A DNA stretch of 5,469 nucleotides from positions 1-5,469 of the forward strand of contig FR878669.1 of assembly GCA_000434535.1 (NCBI GenBank), read 5' to 3'. The notes under the pieces are model-generated. The model did not search any database. It was not told the origin of the DNA and saw nothing but the letters and a program-made list of their open reading frames with translations. Position 1 is the first letter of the stretch. Every line of letters starts with the position of its first letter. Below, piece after piece: positions 1 to 5,463 of the stretch. Source of the DNA: Collinsella sp. CAG:166. Its GTDB lineage: Bacteria; Actinomycetota; Coriobacteriia; Coriobacteriales; Coriobacteriaceae. The position numbers and the translations under genes were made by a program.

Positions 1-164
1 CTGCACCTGCCCCGGCACCCGCGCCTGCCCCTGCCCCGGCACCTGCTCCTGTCCCCGCACCGGCGTCCGAGGCGACGCCTGCGGAGCCCGATTGGGATGC
101 CGTTGCCACGCCGGCGGATGAGCCGGGCGATAATCCTGCTGCCGAAAACAATCAAACCGAATAG
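1..164 (+). CDS. C-terminal end of an Ala-Pro-rich protein (partial, unidentified)
   Basis: Only the last 53 codons are present, read in the frame whose first full codon begins at position 3, with a TAG stop at 162-164. The visible protein starts with an alternating Ala-Pro run of about 20 residues, mostly strict AP dipeptides with one Val. It then becomes acidic and polar (SEATPAEPDWDAV) and ends in ENNQTE. Ala-Pro runs usually form stiff, extended, disordered linkers or tails, as in some envelope proteins and in acyltransferase linkers. No catalytic domain is visible, so the protein cannot be named. The frame is supported by the G+C-rich third positions, the low-complexity composition and a strong terminator beginning 9 nt after the stop. 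The start and main domains lie upstream of the window. Confidence 0.8.
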   Translation, partial: APAPAPAPAPAPAPAPVPAPASEATPAEPDWDAVATPADEPGDNPAAENNQTE

Positions 165-172
165 TCGGTCGA

Positions 173-207
173 GGCGCCCTGGGCAACTGAGCCCGGGGTG
201 CCTTTTT
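173..207 (+). terminator. Rho-independent terminator of the Ala-Pro-rich gene
   Basis: A 12-bp stem (173-184 with 191-202, including two G-U pairs) closes a 6-nt loop (aactga) and is followed directly by five Ts (203-207). It lies 9 nt after the TAG stop at 162-164, so it ends the upstream transcript and implies that the next gene has its own promoter. Confidence 0.9.
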
Positions 208-272
208 CTACTGCGAAAGCAAGAAAATGCCTGGGAAAACGGTTGCAGCAAAATTTCTCGGAAATTGGTCAA

Positions 273-284
273 TGTTGCGCAACA
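273..284. promoter_or_regulatory. 12-bp perfect palindrome, candidate operator
   Basis: TGTTGCGCAACA reads the same on both strands. It lies 76 nt upstream of the zinc-ribbon/DUF4234 start codon, between the preceding terminator and a T/A-containing hexamer at 295-300 (TATTGT) that could be a weak -10 box. A perfect dyad in a promoter region suits a dimeric regulator. I cannot match it to a named regulator, and no good -35 element is visible at standard spacing, so this is a positional inference. Confidence 0.3.
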
Positions 285-325
285 ACGTCGCGGCTATTGT
301 TGAGAACGTAGACGTGTAAGGTTTG

Positions 326-353
326 AAGGCGTGCGACGCCTTAGGAAAAGGAG
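326..353 (+). promoter_or_regulatory. 5' leader hairpin abutting the Shine-Dalgarno sequence
   Basis: A perfect 7-bp stem (AAGGCGT at 326-332 with ACGCCTT at 336-342, loop gcg) ends exactly where the purine-rich ribosome binding site begins (AGGAAAAGGAG, 343-353). GGAG at 350-353 sits 6 nt before the ATG at 360, which fixes the start of the DUF4234 gene. The hairpin could stabilise the mRNA 5' end or affect ribosome access. It has no T-tract, so it is not a terminator. Confidence 0.45.
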
Positions 354-359
354 AGGCTC

Positions 360-968
360 ATGTTCTGTCCCACTTGTGGTTCTCCCATTTCGGATGATGC
401 CAAATTCTGCCCTGTTTGCGGATCCGCCGTTGGTGCCGCTTCTGCCGCTGCGGCCCCGCAGCCCCAGCCCGCTCCGGCCCAGGCTATTCAGCCCGCGCCC
501 CAGCCTCAGCAGCAGTACACCGGTCAATACGCCCAACAGTCCGCATCCGCTCCGATGGGCTATGGCCCCATTAAGGCTGACCGCAGCCTGATCGGCTGGC
601 TGCTGCTCTCTCTTGTGACCTGCGGTATCTATTCGTTCTACTTCCTGTATTGCTTGGCACGCGACGTCAACACGTTGTGTCAGGATGACGGCGATTACAC
701 GCCGGGTCTGGCGGAATTCATCCTTCTATCGTTTGTGACCTGCGGCTTCTACGCGTACTACTGGTATTACAAGATTGGCAACCGCCTGCAGGCCAACGCT
801 CCTCGCTACGGCCTGGTGTTCCAGGAAAACGGCACCACCGTTCTTCTGTGGCAGATCTTCGGCGCGCTCCTGTGCGGCCTTGGTCCCATCTTCGCTATGA
901 ACATCATCATCAATAATACCAATGCCATGGCAACGGCTTACAACACTCGCCTTGGCGCTCGTGCCTAA
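360..968 (+). CDS. Zinc-ribbon and DUF4234 domain membrane protein
   Basis: This 202-residue protein has three parts. Residues 1-24 form a short zinc ribbon with two CxxC knuckles (Cys3/Cys6 and Cys17/Cys20), the 'FCPTCG...FCPVCG' pattern found at the start of many bacterial membrane proteins. Residues 25-70 are a Pro/Gln/Ala-rich linker, probably disordered. Residues 75-195 match the DUF4234 pattern, with likely membrane segments near 77-99, 117-137 and 159-186. The first two segments look like copies of each other (LLSLVTCGIYSFYFLY and LLSFVTCGFYAYYWYY), an internal duplication. There is no signal peptide, so the ribbon is probably cytoplasmic and anchored by the membrane domain. The start is set by GGAG 6 nt upstream of the ATG. 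DUF4234 has no established biochemical role. The zinc ribbon may act in protein contacts. The DUF2752 gene follows 13 nt after the stop, consistent with an operon. Confidence 0.92.
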   Translation: MFCPTCGSPISDDAKFCPVCGSAVGAASAAAAPQPQPAPAQAIQPAPQPQQQYTGQYAQQSASAPMGYGPIKADRSLIGWLLLSLVTCGIYSFYFLYCLARDVNTLCQDDGDYTPGLAEFILLSFVTCGFYAYYWYYKIGNRLQANAPRYGLVFQENGTTVLLWQIFGALLCGLGPIFAMNIIINNTNAMATAYNTRLGARA

Positions 969-981
969 CAATAAGGGCGGC

Positions 982-1458
982 GTGAACAGCTTCCAGGGAC
1001 ATAGGGGCACGGCAGAGTTCCTTCGCCGCGCCCTTTTTTGCACCGGCGCGCTCTTTGTCGCCTGGCTCGCGCTCTACCTGCTCGACATTGGCTGCATTTT
1101 TCGATTGATGACGGGCATTCCTTGTCCGGGATGCGGCATGACGAGGGCATGGCTGGCGGCGCTGCGCCTCGATTATGCGGCGGCCTTTGCCTACCATCCG
1201 CTGTTTTGGGTGGTGCCGATTGCGTTTGTGCTCGCGTTCGTGCGCGAGGAGGTGGCATCGAGCAAGCTAAAGCGTGGTATCGACATTGCGGTCACCGTGT
1301 TGTGCGTGCTGGTCGTCGTCGTATGGATCGTGCGCCTCATCAATCCGGCAGATGCCGGTCTGCTCTTTGGCGGCTATGCGCCCGCCGGAGTTCCCGACGA
1401 TATCATCCACCTCGAACCCCCACGCTGGCTCACCATCCTTCGCTCTTACCTGGCGTGA
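982..1458 (+). CDS. DUF2752 domain small membrane protein
   Basis: The protein is about 158 residues when started at the GTG at 982. Its hallmark is GIPCPGCGMTRAW (residues 45-57), the CPxCGxTRA signature of DUF2752, located just after a first membrane segment (about 17-38). Further hydrophobic segments lie near 73-87 and 99-119. The C-terminal part (PADAGLLFGGY...PPRWLTILRSYLA) is polar and short. The role of the family is not established, and the conserved CPGC could bind metal or be redox active. I prefer GTG 982 because AAGGG at 973-977 precedes it by a short spacing and because it starts 13 nt after the upstream stop. An in-frame ATG at 922 and GTG at 961 would overlap the upstream gene and have no visible ribosome binding site. 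Position and shared strand suggest co-transcription and translational coupling with the zinc-ribbon/DUF4234 gene. Confidence 0.88.
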   Translation: MNSFQGHRGTAEFLRRALFCTGALFVAWLALYLLDIGCIFRLMTGIPCPGCGMTRAWLAALRLDYAAAFAYHPLFWVVPIAFVLAFVREEVASSKLKRGIDIAVTVLCVLVVVVWIVRLINPADAGLLFGGYAPAGVPDDIIHLEPPRWLTILRSYLA

Positions 1459-1490
1459 CGGAGGACGCGCTAGAAAAACGGTCGACACAT

Positions 1491-1534
1491 AAGCGGGGGC
1501 GAACGTTGAGATAACGTCCGCCCCCGCTTTGCTT
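1491..1534 (+). terminator. Strong hairpin terminator between convergent genes
   Basis: An 11-bp stem (AAGCGGGGGCG at 1491-1501 with CGCCCCCGCTT at 1519-1529), one A-C mismatch and a 5-bp upper stem (1503-1507 with 1513-1517) close the loop gagat. On the (+) strand it is followed by an interrupted T-rich stretch (TTTGCTTT). It lies 32 nt after the DUF2752 stop and before the end of the convergent amidohydrolase gene. The same hairpin could halt (-) transcription, but the T-tract on that side is displaced (a run of five Ts about 14 nt away), so bidirectional use is less certain. Confidence 0.8.
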
Positions 1535-1564
1535 TAGCCAGGCTGTTATGGATGGGCGTGACGG

Positions 1565-3028
1565 CTACTCGTCGCGCTTTTCCTCGTGGCGAGCGGCAGC
1601 CCGCGCATCGTGGATGCCCTTGATTGCAGCATGGCGGGCGGTGCGAGCATCGTGCATGGCGTCGCGCGCCTCAGCGGCCGTTGCCTTGGCAGAGCGCAGC
1701 TTGGCGGCCAAGTCGGGGTTGGTCTCGGCAACCGCGGCGATCGTGGGGCCGTCGAGCTCCTCTTGAGTGGGCTCGGCCAAAAAGTCGATGGCATACTGGG
1801 CTGCTACCATGGAACCCTTGGCCAGCACCGACTCGTCAATCTTGTAGAAGCAAGAATGTTGGGCGTACGTGGCGCCAATCTGGGGGTTGCGCGTGCCAAC
1901 AAAGGCGAGCACGCCCGGCACGCGACGCAGGTACTCCGAGAAGTCCTCGCCCGAAAGTGTGCCGCGATAATGGCCTTCGCCGACTGCACCCAGGCACTTG
2001 ACCACGGCCTGACGACAACGCTCGCTCGAGGCGGCGTCGTTTTCGACCTTGTAGTTGGCGATGGTGTAGTCGGTGAGCTCTGCTTCGGCGCCCAAGGCGG
2101 CCGCGGTATGCTCCACGATGCGGCGCATAAGCTCCGGCATTTCCTCGTGGGTCGAATCGCCGTAGGTGCGCACCGTGCCGGCGAGGTAGGCCGTGCCGGC
2201 GATAACGTTGCGCGCGGTGCCGCCGTGCAGCTCGCCGACGGTGATGACAGCCGGCTCGTAGGGACTGATCTCGCGCGAAACGATGGTCTGCAGGGCGTTG
2301 ACGATCTCGGCGGCAACCATAACGGCGTCGTGGCCGCGCTGGGGCATGGCGCCGTGGCACGAGGTGCCGCGGACATCGATGCGGAACCAGTCGGTATTGG
2401 CCATGCGCGGGCCGGGCTCGCAGCTTACGGTGCCGGCGTCAACCTCGCTCCAGATGTGCGCGGCGTAGGCACCATCGACGCCGTCGAGCACGCCCGTGCC
2501 GATCATGAGTTTCGCGCCCTGGCCGTTTTCCTCACTGGGCTGGAAGACGATGCGGACCTCGCCGTGGATGTCGTCGGTCATATGGCGCAGGATCTGCAGC
2601 GTGCCGAGCATCATGGCGATGTGGCAGTCGTGGCCGCAGGCGTGCATGCAGCCCTCGTTGACGCTGGCAAACTCCTCGCCGGTCTGCTCGGTGACGGGCA
2701 GGGCGTCGATATCCGCGCGCAGCAGGATGCGGCGGCGTGGCGCGCCGTCCTCGCGGTAGGCATCCGGCGCGGTACCGCGAAGCGTTGCCACCAAGCCGGT
2801 CTTGAGCGGACGCTCGTAAGGGATATTCATGGCGTCGAGCTGGTTGGCGATGTCGGAGGTTGTGCGCTCTTCGGCGAGGCTCAGCTCCGGGTGCTTATGG
2901 AAGTGCCGGCGCTGCTTGATGATATAGGGCTCAAACTCGGCGGCGATATCTCGGATGGCCGCGGTGACATCGTCTGCCGCGCGAGCCTCGGTCGCCGCCA
3001 TAATCTGCTGTGCCTTGGTCTTCGTCAT
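1565..3028 (-). CDS. M20D-family metal-dependent amidohydrolase (N-acyl-amino-acid hydrolase type)
   Basis: This 487-residue protein matches the M20D peptidase/amidohydrolase family (hippurate hydrolase, N-acetyl-amino-acid deacetylase and IAA-amino-acid hydrolase relatives), cytoplasmic enzymes that cleave N-acyl groups from amino acids. Visible motifs are HFHKHPELS (42-50), LRADIDALPV (103-112), the metal-binding HACGHDCH (129-136; Cys131 and His133), QPSEENGQGAK (163-173; the Glu166-Glu167 pair with general base and metal ligand), His191 in AAHIW, the dimerisation-domain GTSCHGAMPQRGHDA (221-235), GGTARNVI (269-276), and a late His391 in YAQHSCFYKIDE. The catalytic core ends near residue 418. 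A tail of about 70 residues rich in Ala, Arg, His and acidic residues follows and is not typical of the family. The ATG at 3028 is chosen because AAGGAG lies 10 nt upstream (3039-3044) and the family-like sequence begins soon after it. An in-frame upstream ATG at 3247 would add 73 unrelated residues. The exact substrate cannot be read from the sequence. Confidence 0.93.
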   Translation of the reverse strand: MTKTKAQQIMAATEARAADDVTAAIRDIAAEFEPYIIKQRRHFHKHPELSLAEERTTSDIANQLDAMNIPYERPLKTGLVATLRGTAPDAYREDGAPRRRILLRADIDALPVTEQTGEEFASVNEGCMHACGHDCHIAMMLGTLQILRHMTDDIHGEVRIVFQPSEENGQGAKLMIGTGVLDGVDGAYAAHIWSEVDAGTVSCEPGPRMANTDWFRIDVRGTSCHGAMPQRGHDAVMVAAEIVNALQTIVSREISPYEPAVITVGELHGGTARNVIAGTAYLAGTVRTYGDSTHEEMPELMRRIVEHTAAALGAEAELTDYTIANYKVENDAASSERCRQAVVKCLGAVGEGHYRGTLSGEDFSEYLRRVPGVLAFVGTRNPQIGATYAQHSCFYKIDESVLAKGSMVAAQYAIDFLAEPTQEELDGPTIAAVAETNPDLAAKLRSAKATAAEARDAMHDARTARHAAIKGIHDARAAARHEEKRDE

Positions 3029-3079
3029 GGTCGATTTGCTCCTTGCTGGGTTGATCGCAAAATCGTACAGGCTCTCTCC

Positions 3080-3108
3080 AGTATGCCACCTGCTGCTAGG
3101 GCTGGTAA
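3080..3108 (-). promoter_or_regulatory. Candidate sigma-70-type promoter of the M20D amidohydrolase gene
   Basis: Read on the (-) strand, TTACCA (3108-3103; 4 of 6 matches to TTGACA) and CATACT (3085-3080; 4 of 6 to TATAAT) are separated by exactly 17 bp. Transcription would begin near 3073 and give a leader of roughly 45 nt carrying the AAGGAG site. It lies in the divergent intergenic region, so a regulator bound here could affect both amidohydrolase genes. Confidence 0.4.
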
Positions 3109-3190
3109 AGTTGCCGTTTGCCGCTTGGGGTTTTGTTACAAGGGCGGGGGAGTACACTCGGGGGTGTTGAATTTCCTGCCAGAGATGGGG

Positions 3191-4834
3191 ATGCCCATGC
3201 AACATATCGATCGGATTATCCGCTCCAAGAACGTTTTTACCGCCCAAGACGGCATCGATACCGCCCGTGAGCTAGCGATTGCCATCGCAGGCGACCGTAT
3301 CGTCGCAGTCGGCAAGCCCGATGACGTGATCGCCGCCGCTCCCGCCGTCACGCCGGTTCTCGACTACGGCGAGCAGTTTGTCTGCCCCGGTTTCCATGAC
3401 GCTCATCTGCACTTCTTCCATACCTCGGTCGGTTCCTCGCCGTACATGCTCATGGATATGGGCACGTCCGAGGCGGCGCTGGTGCAACATGCGCTCGAGT
3501 TTTCCCAGGACCTGCCCGACGACGCTTGGGTTGTGACGCAGGGCTGGCGCGATTACCGTTGGGACCCGCCCGAGCATCCTACCAAGGCGTCGCTCGATGC
3601 GGCATTCCCCGATCGTCCCTGCGCTATGTATTCGGGCGACGGGCACACGCTTTGGCTCAACAGCCGCGCACTCGAGGCACTCGGCGTCACGCGTGACAGC
3701 GAGCCGCCAGCGGGCGGCAGCTACGACAAGGATGCAAACGGCGAGCTCACGGGCATTGCTCACGAGGCGGCTGCCATGCAGTTGCTACCGCGCTGCCTTG
3801 AGTGGCTGGGGGAGGATCGCATTGCAAGCGCTTACTCCGATCAAATGAGGCGTATGGCCGAGCAGGGCATCACCTCGATATGCGATATGTCGCTCATGCC
3901 CATGCCGGGCTGCGATTTTATCCGCGACGACGTCTACGACAAACTGCAGGCAGCCGGCAAGTTGGGCATCCGAGCCCATCTGTTCCCCACGCTGCTGGAT
4001 GACCAGTCGCGCTTGGAAGAGCTGCAGACCCGCTACGCGAACAACGCGCTGCTCTCGGCGCCAGGCTTTAAGCAGTTCTTCGACGGCGTGTCGAGCGAAC
4101 ACACGGCCTATCTCACCGAGCCCTATACCAACCCGCGCTTCCCGGGCGACCAGGGCCGTCTGACAGTTCCTGCCGAGCGCATGCGTAAGCTGGTTCTGGC
4201 GGCCGCGGAGCGTGGCCACACTGTGCGTATTCACGTCATCGGCGACGGTGCCATCCATGCCGCGCTCGATATCTTTGAGGAGGCCGCCGAACTGTACGGC
4301 CTGCCCCAGCACGGTCATAACACGCTCGAGCATCTGGAGAACCTCTTGCCCGAGGACATCGACCGCCTGCGCAAGCTCAACGTGGTTGCTTCGAGCCAGC
4401 CCTGCCACATTACACTCGACCCGGGTGGACCGGAGCGCGACCTGGGCCTGGAGCGCAGCCGCATCATGTGGCCGTTTGCGACCTATAAACAGCGCGGCAT
4501 TCGCCAAGCCTTCGGCACCGATAGCCCCATAACAGCTGTTACCAGCATGAACGTGCTCTACACGGCTATCACGCGCCAGGACCCCAAAAGCCACTGGCCC
4601 GAGGGCGGCTGGTTGCCGAGCGAGCGCATCGATGCAGCAACAGCCCTGCGCAACTACACCCTGGGCAGCGCCTATGCAGCGGGCGACGAGCAAAACCTCG
4701 GCAGCTTGGAGCCCGGCAAATACGCCGATCTGGTAGTCCTGGACCAAAACCCGCTCACCATCGACCCCCAAGAACTTCAAGCCACCAAGGTTCAGGCCAC
4801 CTACCTGGCAGGTAACTTGATTTACGAGCGCTAA
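3191..4834 (+). CDS. YtcJ-like amidohydrolase (Amidohydro_3 family)
   Basis: This protein of about 547 residues belongs to the amidohydrolase superfamily, Amidohydro_3/YtcJ type, which hydrolyses amide or related bonds with a metal centre in a TIM barrel. An N-terminal beta-sandwich strand (IDRIIRSKNVFTA) leads to the metal-binding PGFHDAHLH (66-74; His72 and His74). GFKQFFDGV (292-300) carries the conserved Lys294, RIHVIGDGAI (346-355) contributes His348, NTLEHLE (377-383) contributes His381, and FGTDSP (441-446) contains the catalytic-type Asp444. The C-terminal LGSLEPGKYADLVVLDQNPL (503-522) returns to the beta-sandwich. Length and motif order fit an intact member of the family. Three in-frame ATGs (3185, 3191, 3197) compete. 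I use 3191; 3197 is almost equally likely because GGGG at 3187-3190 precedes it by 6 nt. A weak (+) promoter could use TTGCCG (3111-3116) with TGTTAC (3134-3139), 17 bp apart. Substrates vary widely in this family and are not predictable here. Confidence 0.93.
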   Translation: MPMQHIDRIIRSKNVFTAQDGIDTARELAIAIAGDRIVAVGKPDDVIAAAPAVTPVLDYGEQFVCPGFHDAHLHFFHTSVGSSPYMLMDMGTSEAALVQHALEFSQDLPDDAWVVTQGWRDYRWDPPEHPTKASLDAAFPDRPCAMYSGDGHTLWLNSRALEALGVTRDSEPPAGGSYDKDANGELTGIAHEAAAMQLLPRCLEWLGEDRIASAYSDQMRRMAEQGITSICDMSLMPMPGCDFIRDDVYDKLQAAGKLGIRAHLFPTLLDDQSRLEELQTRYANNALLSAPGFKQFFDGVSSEHTAYLTEPYTNPRFPGDQGRLTVPAERMRKLVLAAAERGHTVRIHVIGDGAIHAALDIFEEAAELYGLPQHGHNTLEHLENLLPEDIDRLRKLNVVASSQPCHITLDPGGPERDLGLERSRIMWPFATYKQRGIRQAFGTDSPITAVTSMNVLYTAITRQDPKSHWPEGGWLPSERIDAATALRNYTLGSAYAAGDEQNLGSLEPGKYADLVVLDQNPLTIDPQELQATKVQATYLAGNLIYER

Positions 4835-4853
4835 GTATTCATGCCGTACCGTT

Positions 4854-4905
4854 AAGCGCGGCTCGGACAGCCTATTTTGGGATAGCGCTCGAGCCGCGTT
4901 TGTTT
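4854..4905 (+). terminator. Rho-independent terminator of the YtcJ-like gene
   Basis: A 12-bp outer stem (4854-4865 with 4890-4901, one G-U pair) encloses a second, imperfect helix (AGC and CTAT pairing with ATAG and GCT around the loop tttggg, one bulged C). It is followed by TTTGTTT. It begins 19 nt after the TAA stop at 4832-4834 and fits intrinsic termination of the amidohydrolase transcript. Confidence 0.82.
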
Positions 4906-4924
4906 GCCGGTGGGGATTTGTTAG

Positions 4925-5018
4925 GAGCGTCCCCGCTCTGCTGGATTTGGGCGCAGGGCGGAGGCGCTGCTGCCCTGCGCGCTCAATTTGAACATCAGCA
5001 ATGCTGCCTCTTGATGTT
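4925..5018. other. Non-coding stretch with three successive inverted repeats
   Basis: No convincing gene lies between the terminator and the window end. This part holds three hairpins in a row: GAGCG/CGCTC (4925-4938, 4-nt loop), a perfect 9-bp GCGCAGGGC/GCCCTGCGC (4951-4959 with 4972-4980, 12-nt loop), and AACATCA/TGATGTT (4991-4997 with 5012-5018). None is followed by a long T-tract, so they are not clear terminators. They may belong to a non-coding transcript or be remnants of an intergenic repeat. The stretch at 5019-5092 shows nothing I can assign. Confidence 0.4.
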
Positions 5019-5092
5019 TTGCATACTTCCCATTACAGATTGCATAAAAAGGCTGGGATGTTCTTCTTGATCCTGATGTACCCCCGCCCGTG

Positions 5093-5330
5093 CCGTGCAA
5101 AAAACGGAGTATTCAGCACCGCGAGCTCTGCCGGTGCCGCTGCGGCTGAGTAACGTTGCGAAGATTGATGTCATTTTGGGCTCCGGTACGGCGCGAAGTA
5201 CGCCCATTTGTCCCAACGGGGTCTGCCCACCGACCAAAACCGCCCGCTGAAGGCGTTTTTGGGACCAATAAGGTATGTCCGGCGCGTATGCAGCCGTCTT
5301 GGCTTGCTGAATACTCCCAAAAATGCACGG
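5093..5330. repeat. 238-bp element bounded by 26-bp inverted repeats (structured RNA or MITE-like)
   Basis: The left end (5093-5118) reads CCGTGCA, six bases (AAAAAC), then GGAGTATTCAGCA. The right end (5305-5330), read on the other strand, is CCGTGCA, six bases (TTTTTG), then GGAGTATTCAGCA. Twenty of 26 positions match and the spacing is identical. As RNA the ends would form a 13-bp helix, a 6-by-6 internal loop and a 7-bp helix closing the whole element. Inside are GCACCG/CGGTGC (5116-5121 with 5132-5137), GCC/GGC in the palindrome at 5136-5146, a bulged hairpin (5178-5205), a three-way junction (5206-5269) and AGCC/GGCT (5292-5304) adjoining the right end. There is no transposase and no target-site duplication. 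Open frames across it on both strands lack family-like sequence. A structured non-coding RNA and a small intergenic repeat remain equally possible, and the strand is unknown. Confidence 0.55.
5206..5269. other. Potential three-way-junction fold inside the inverted-repeat element
   Basis: Closing stem: GTCCCA (5210-5215) with TGGGAC (5260-5265), extended by ATT/AAT past one mismatch. Second helix: GGTC (5220-5223) with GACC (5232-5235). Third helix: AAAAC and GCC (5236-5240, 5242-5244) with GGC and GTTTT (5252-5259), one bulged C. Helices two and three, and three and one, are directly adjacent with no unpaired bases, which allows coaxial stacking. The reverse strand folds the same way, so orientation is not determined. 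Confidence 0.35.
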
Positions 5331-5351
5331 TGCTCCCCAGGGGACCCGTGC
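5319..5351 (-). terminator. Candidate (-) strand intrinsic terminator overlapping the right inverted repeat
   Basis: On the (-) strand a stem GCACGG/CCGTGC (5351-5346 with 5330-5325), continued by a small inner TCC/GGA helix, is followed by A and five Ts (5323-5319). It could end a leftward transcript entering from beyond the window. It uses the same TGCACGG arm that would pair with the left end of the 238-bp element, so the two structures exclude each other. Confidence 0.4.
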
Positions 5352-5457
5352 GCGCAGCGAAAACCATTCCCGCATTCCTGTCCGCATCGCCATTTTGCTG
5401 AACTGACTTTTCTGAATGCCGGGCCCGAATTAGTTAACCTGGCTCCCGGGGCGGACC

Positions 5458-5463
5458 GGAGGG
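5458..5463 (+). promoter_or_regulatory. Possible Shine-Dalgarno of a gene starting at or beyond the right edge
   Basis: GGAGGG lies six bases from the window end. The ATG at 5465 is too close (1-2 nt) for normal initiation, so a start a few bases further right, outside the window, is more likely. No coding sequence can be confirmed. Confidence 0.25.

Noticed and set aside
922..981. Earlier starts for the DUF2752 gene (ATG 922, GTG 961)
   Set aside because: They overlap the DUF4234 gene and lack a ribosome binding site. GTG 982 has AAGGG just upstream and places the first membrane segment near the N terminus.
1586..3190. Open frame on the (+) strand across the whole M20D gene, in frame with the YtcJ-like gene (would give a 1082-residue protein)
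   Set aside because: It is antisense to a gene with a complete set of M20D motifs and itself shows no family-like sequence. Long antisense frames are common in G+C-rich coding DNA. The YtcJ-like homology starts only after 3191.
3029..3247. N-terminal extension of the M20D gene to an ATG at 3247
   Set aside because: The extra 73 residues resemble translated promoter and the antisense of the neighbouring gene. The ATG at 3028 has AAGGAG upstream.
3785..4780. 331-codon (-) strand open frame inside the YtcJ-like gene
   Set aside because: Antisense shadow of a well-supported amidohydrolase, with no recognisable motifs and no ribosome binding site.
5080..5345. Target-site duplication flanking the 238-bp element
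   Set aside because: The bases outside the two 26-bp ends do not match as a direct repeat, so recent transposition is not supported.
4995..5393. 132-codon (-) strand and 81-codon (+) strand open frames across the inverted-repeat element
   Set aside because: They run across inverted repeats and hairpins, show no domain-like pattern and have no clear ribosome binding site. If the element is repeated in related genomes, such frames may still appear annotated as hypothetical proteins.
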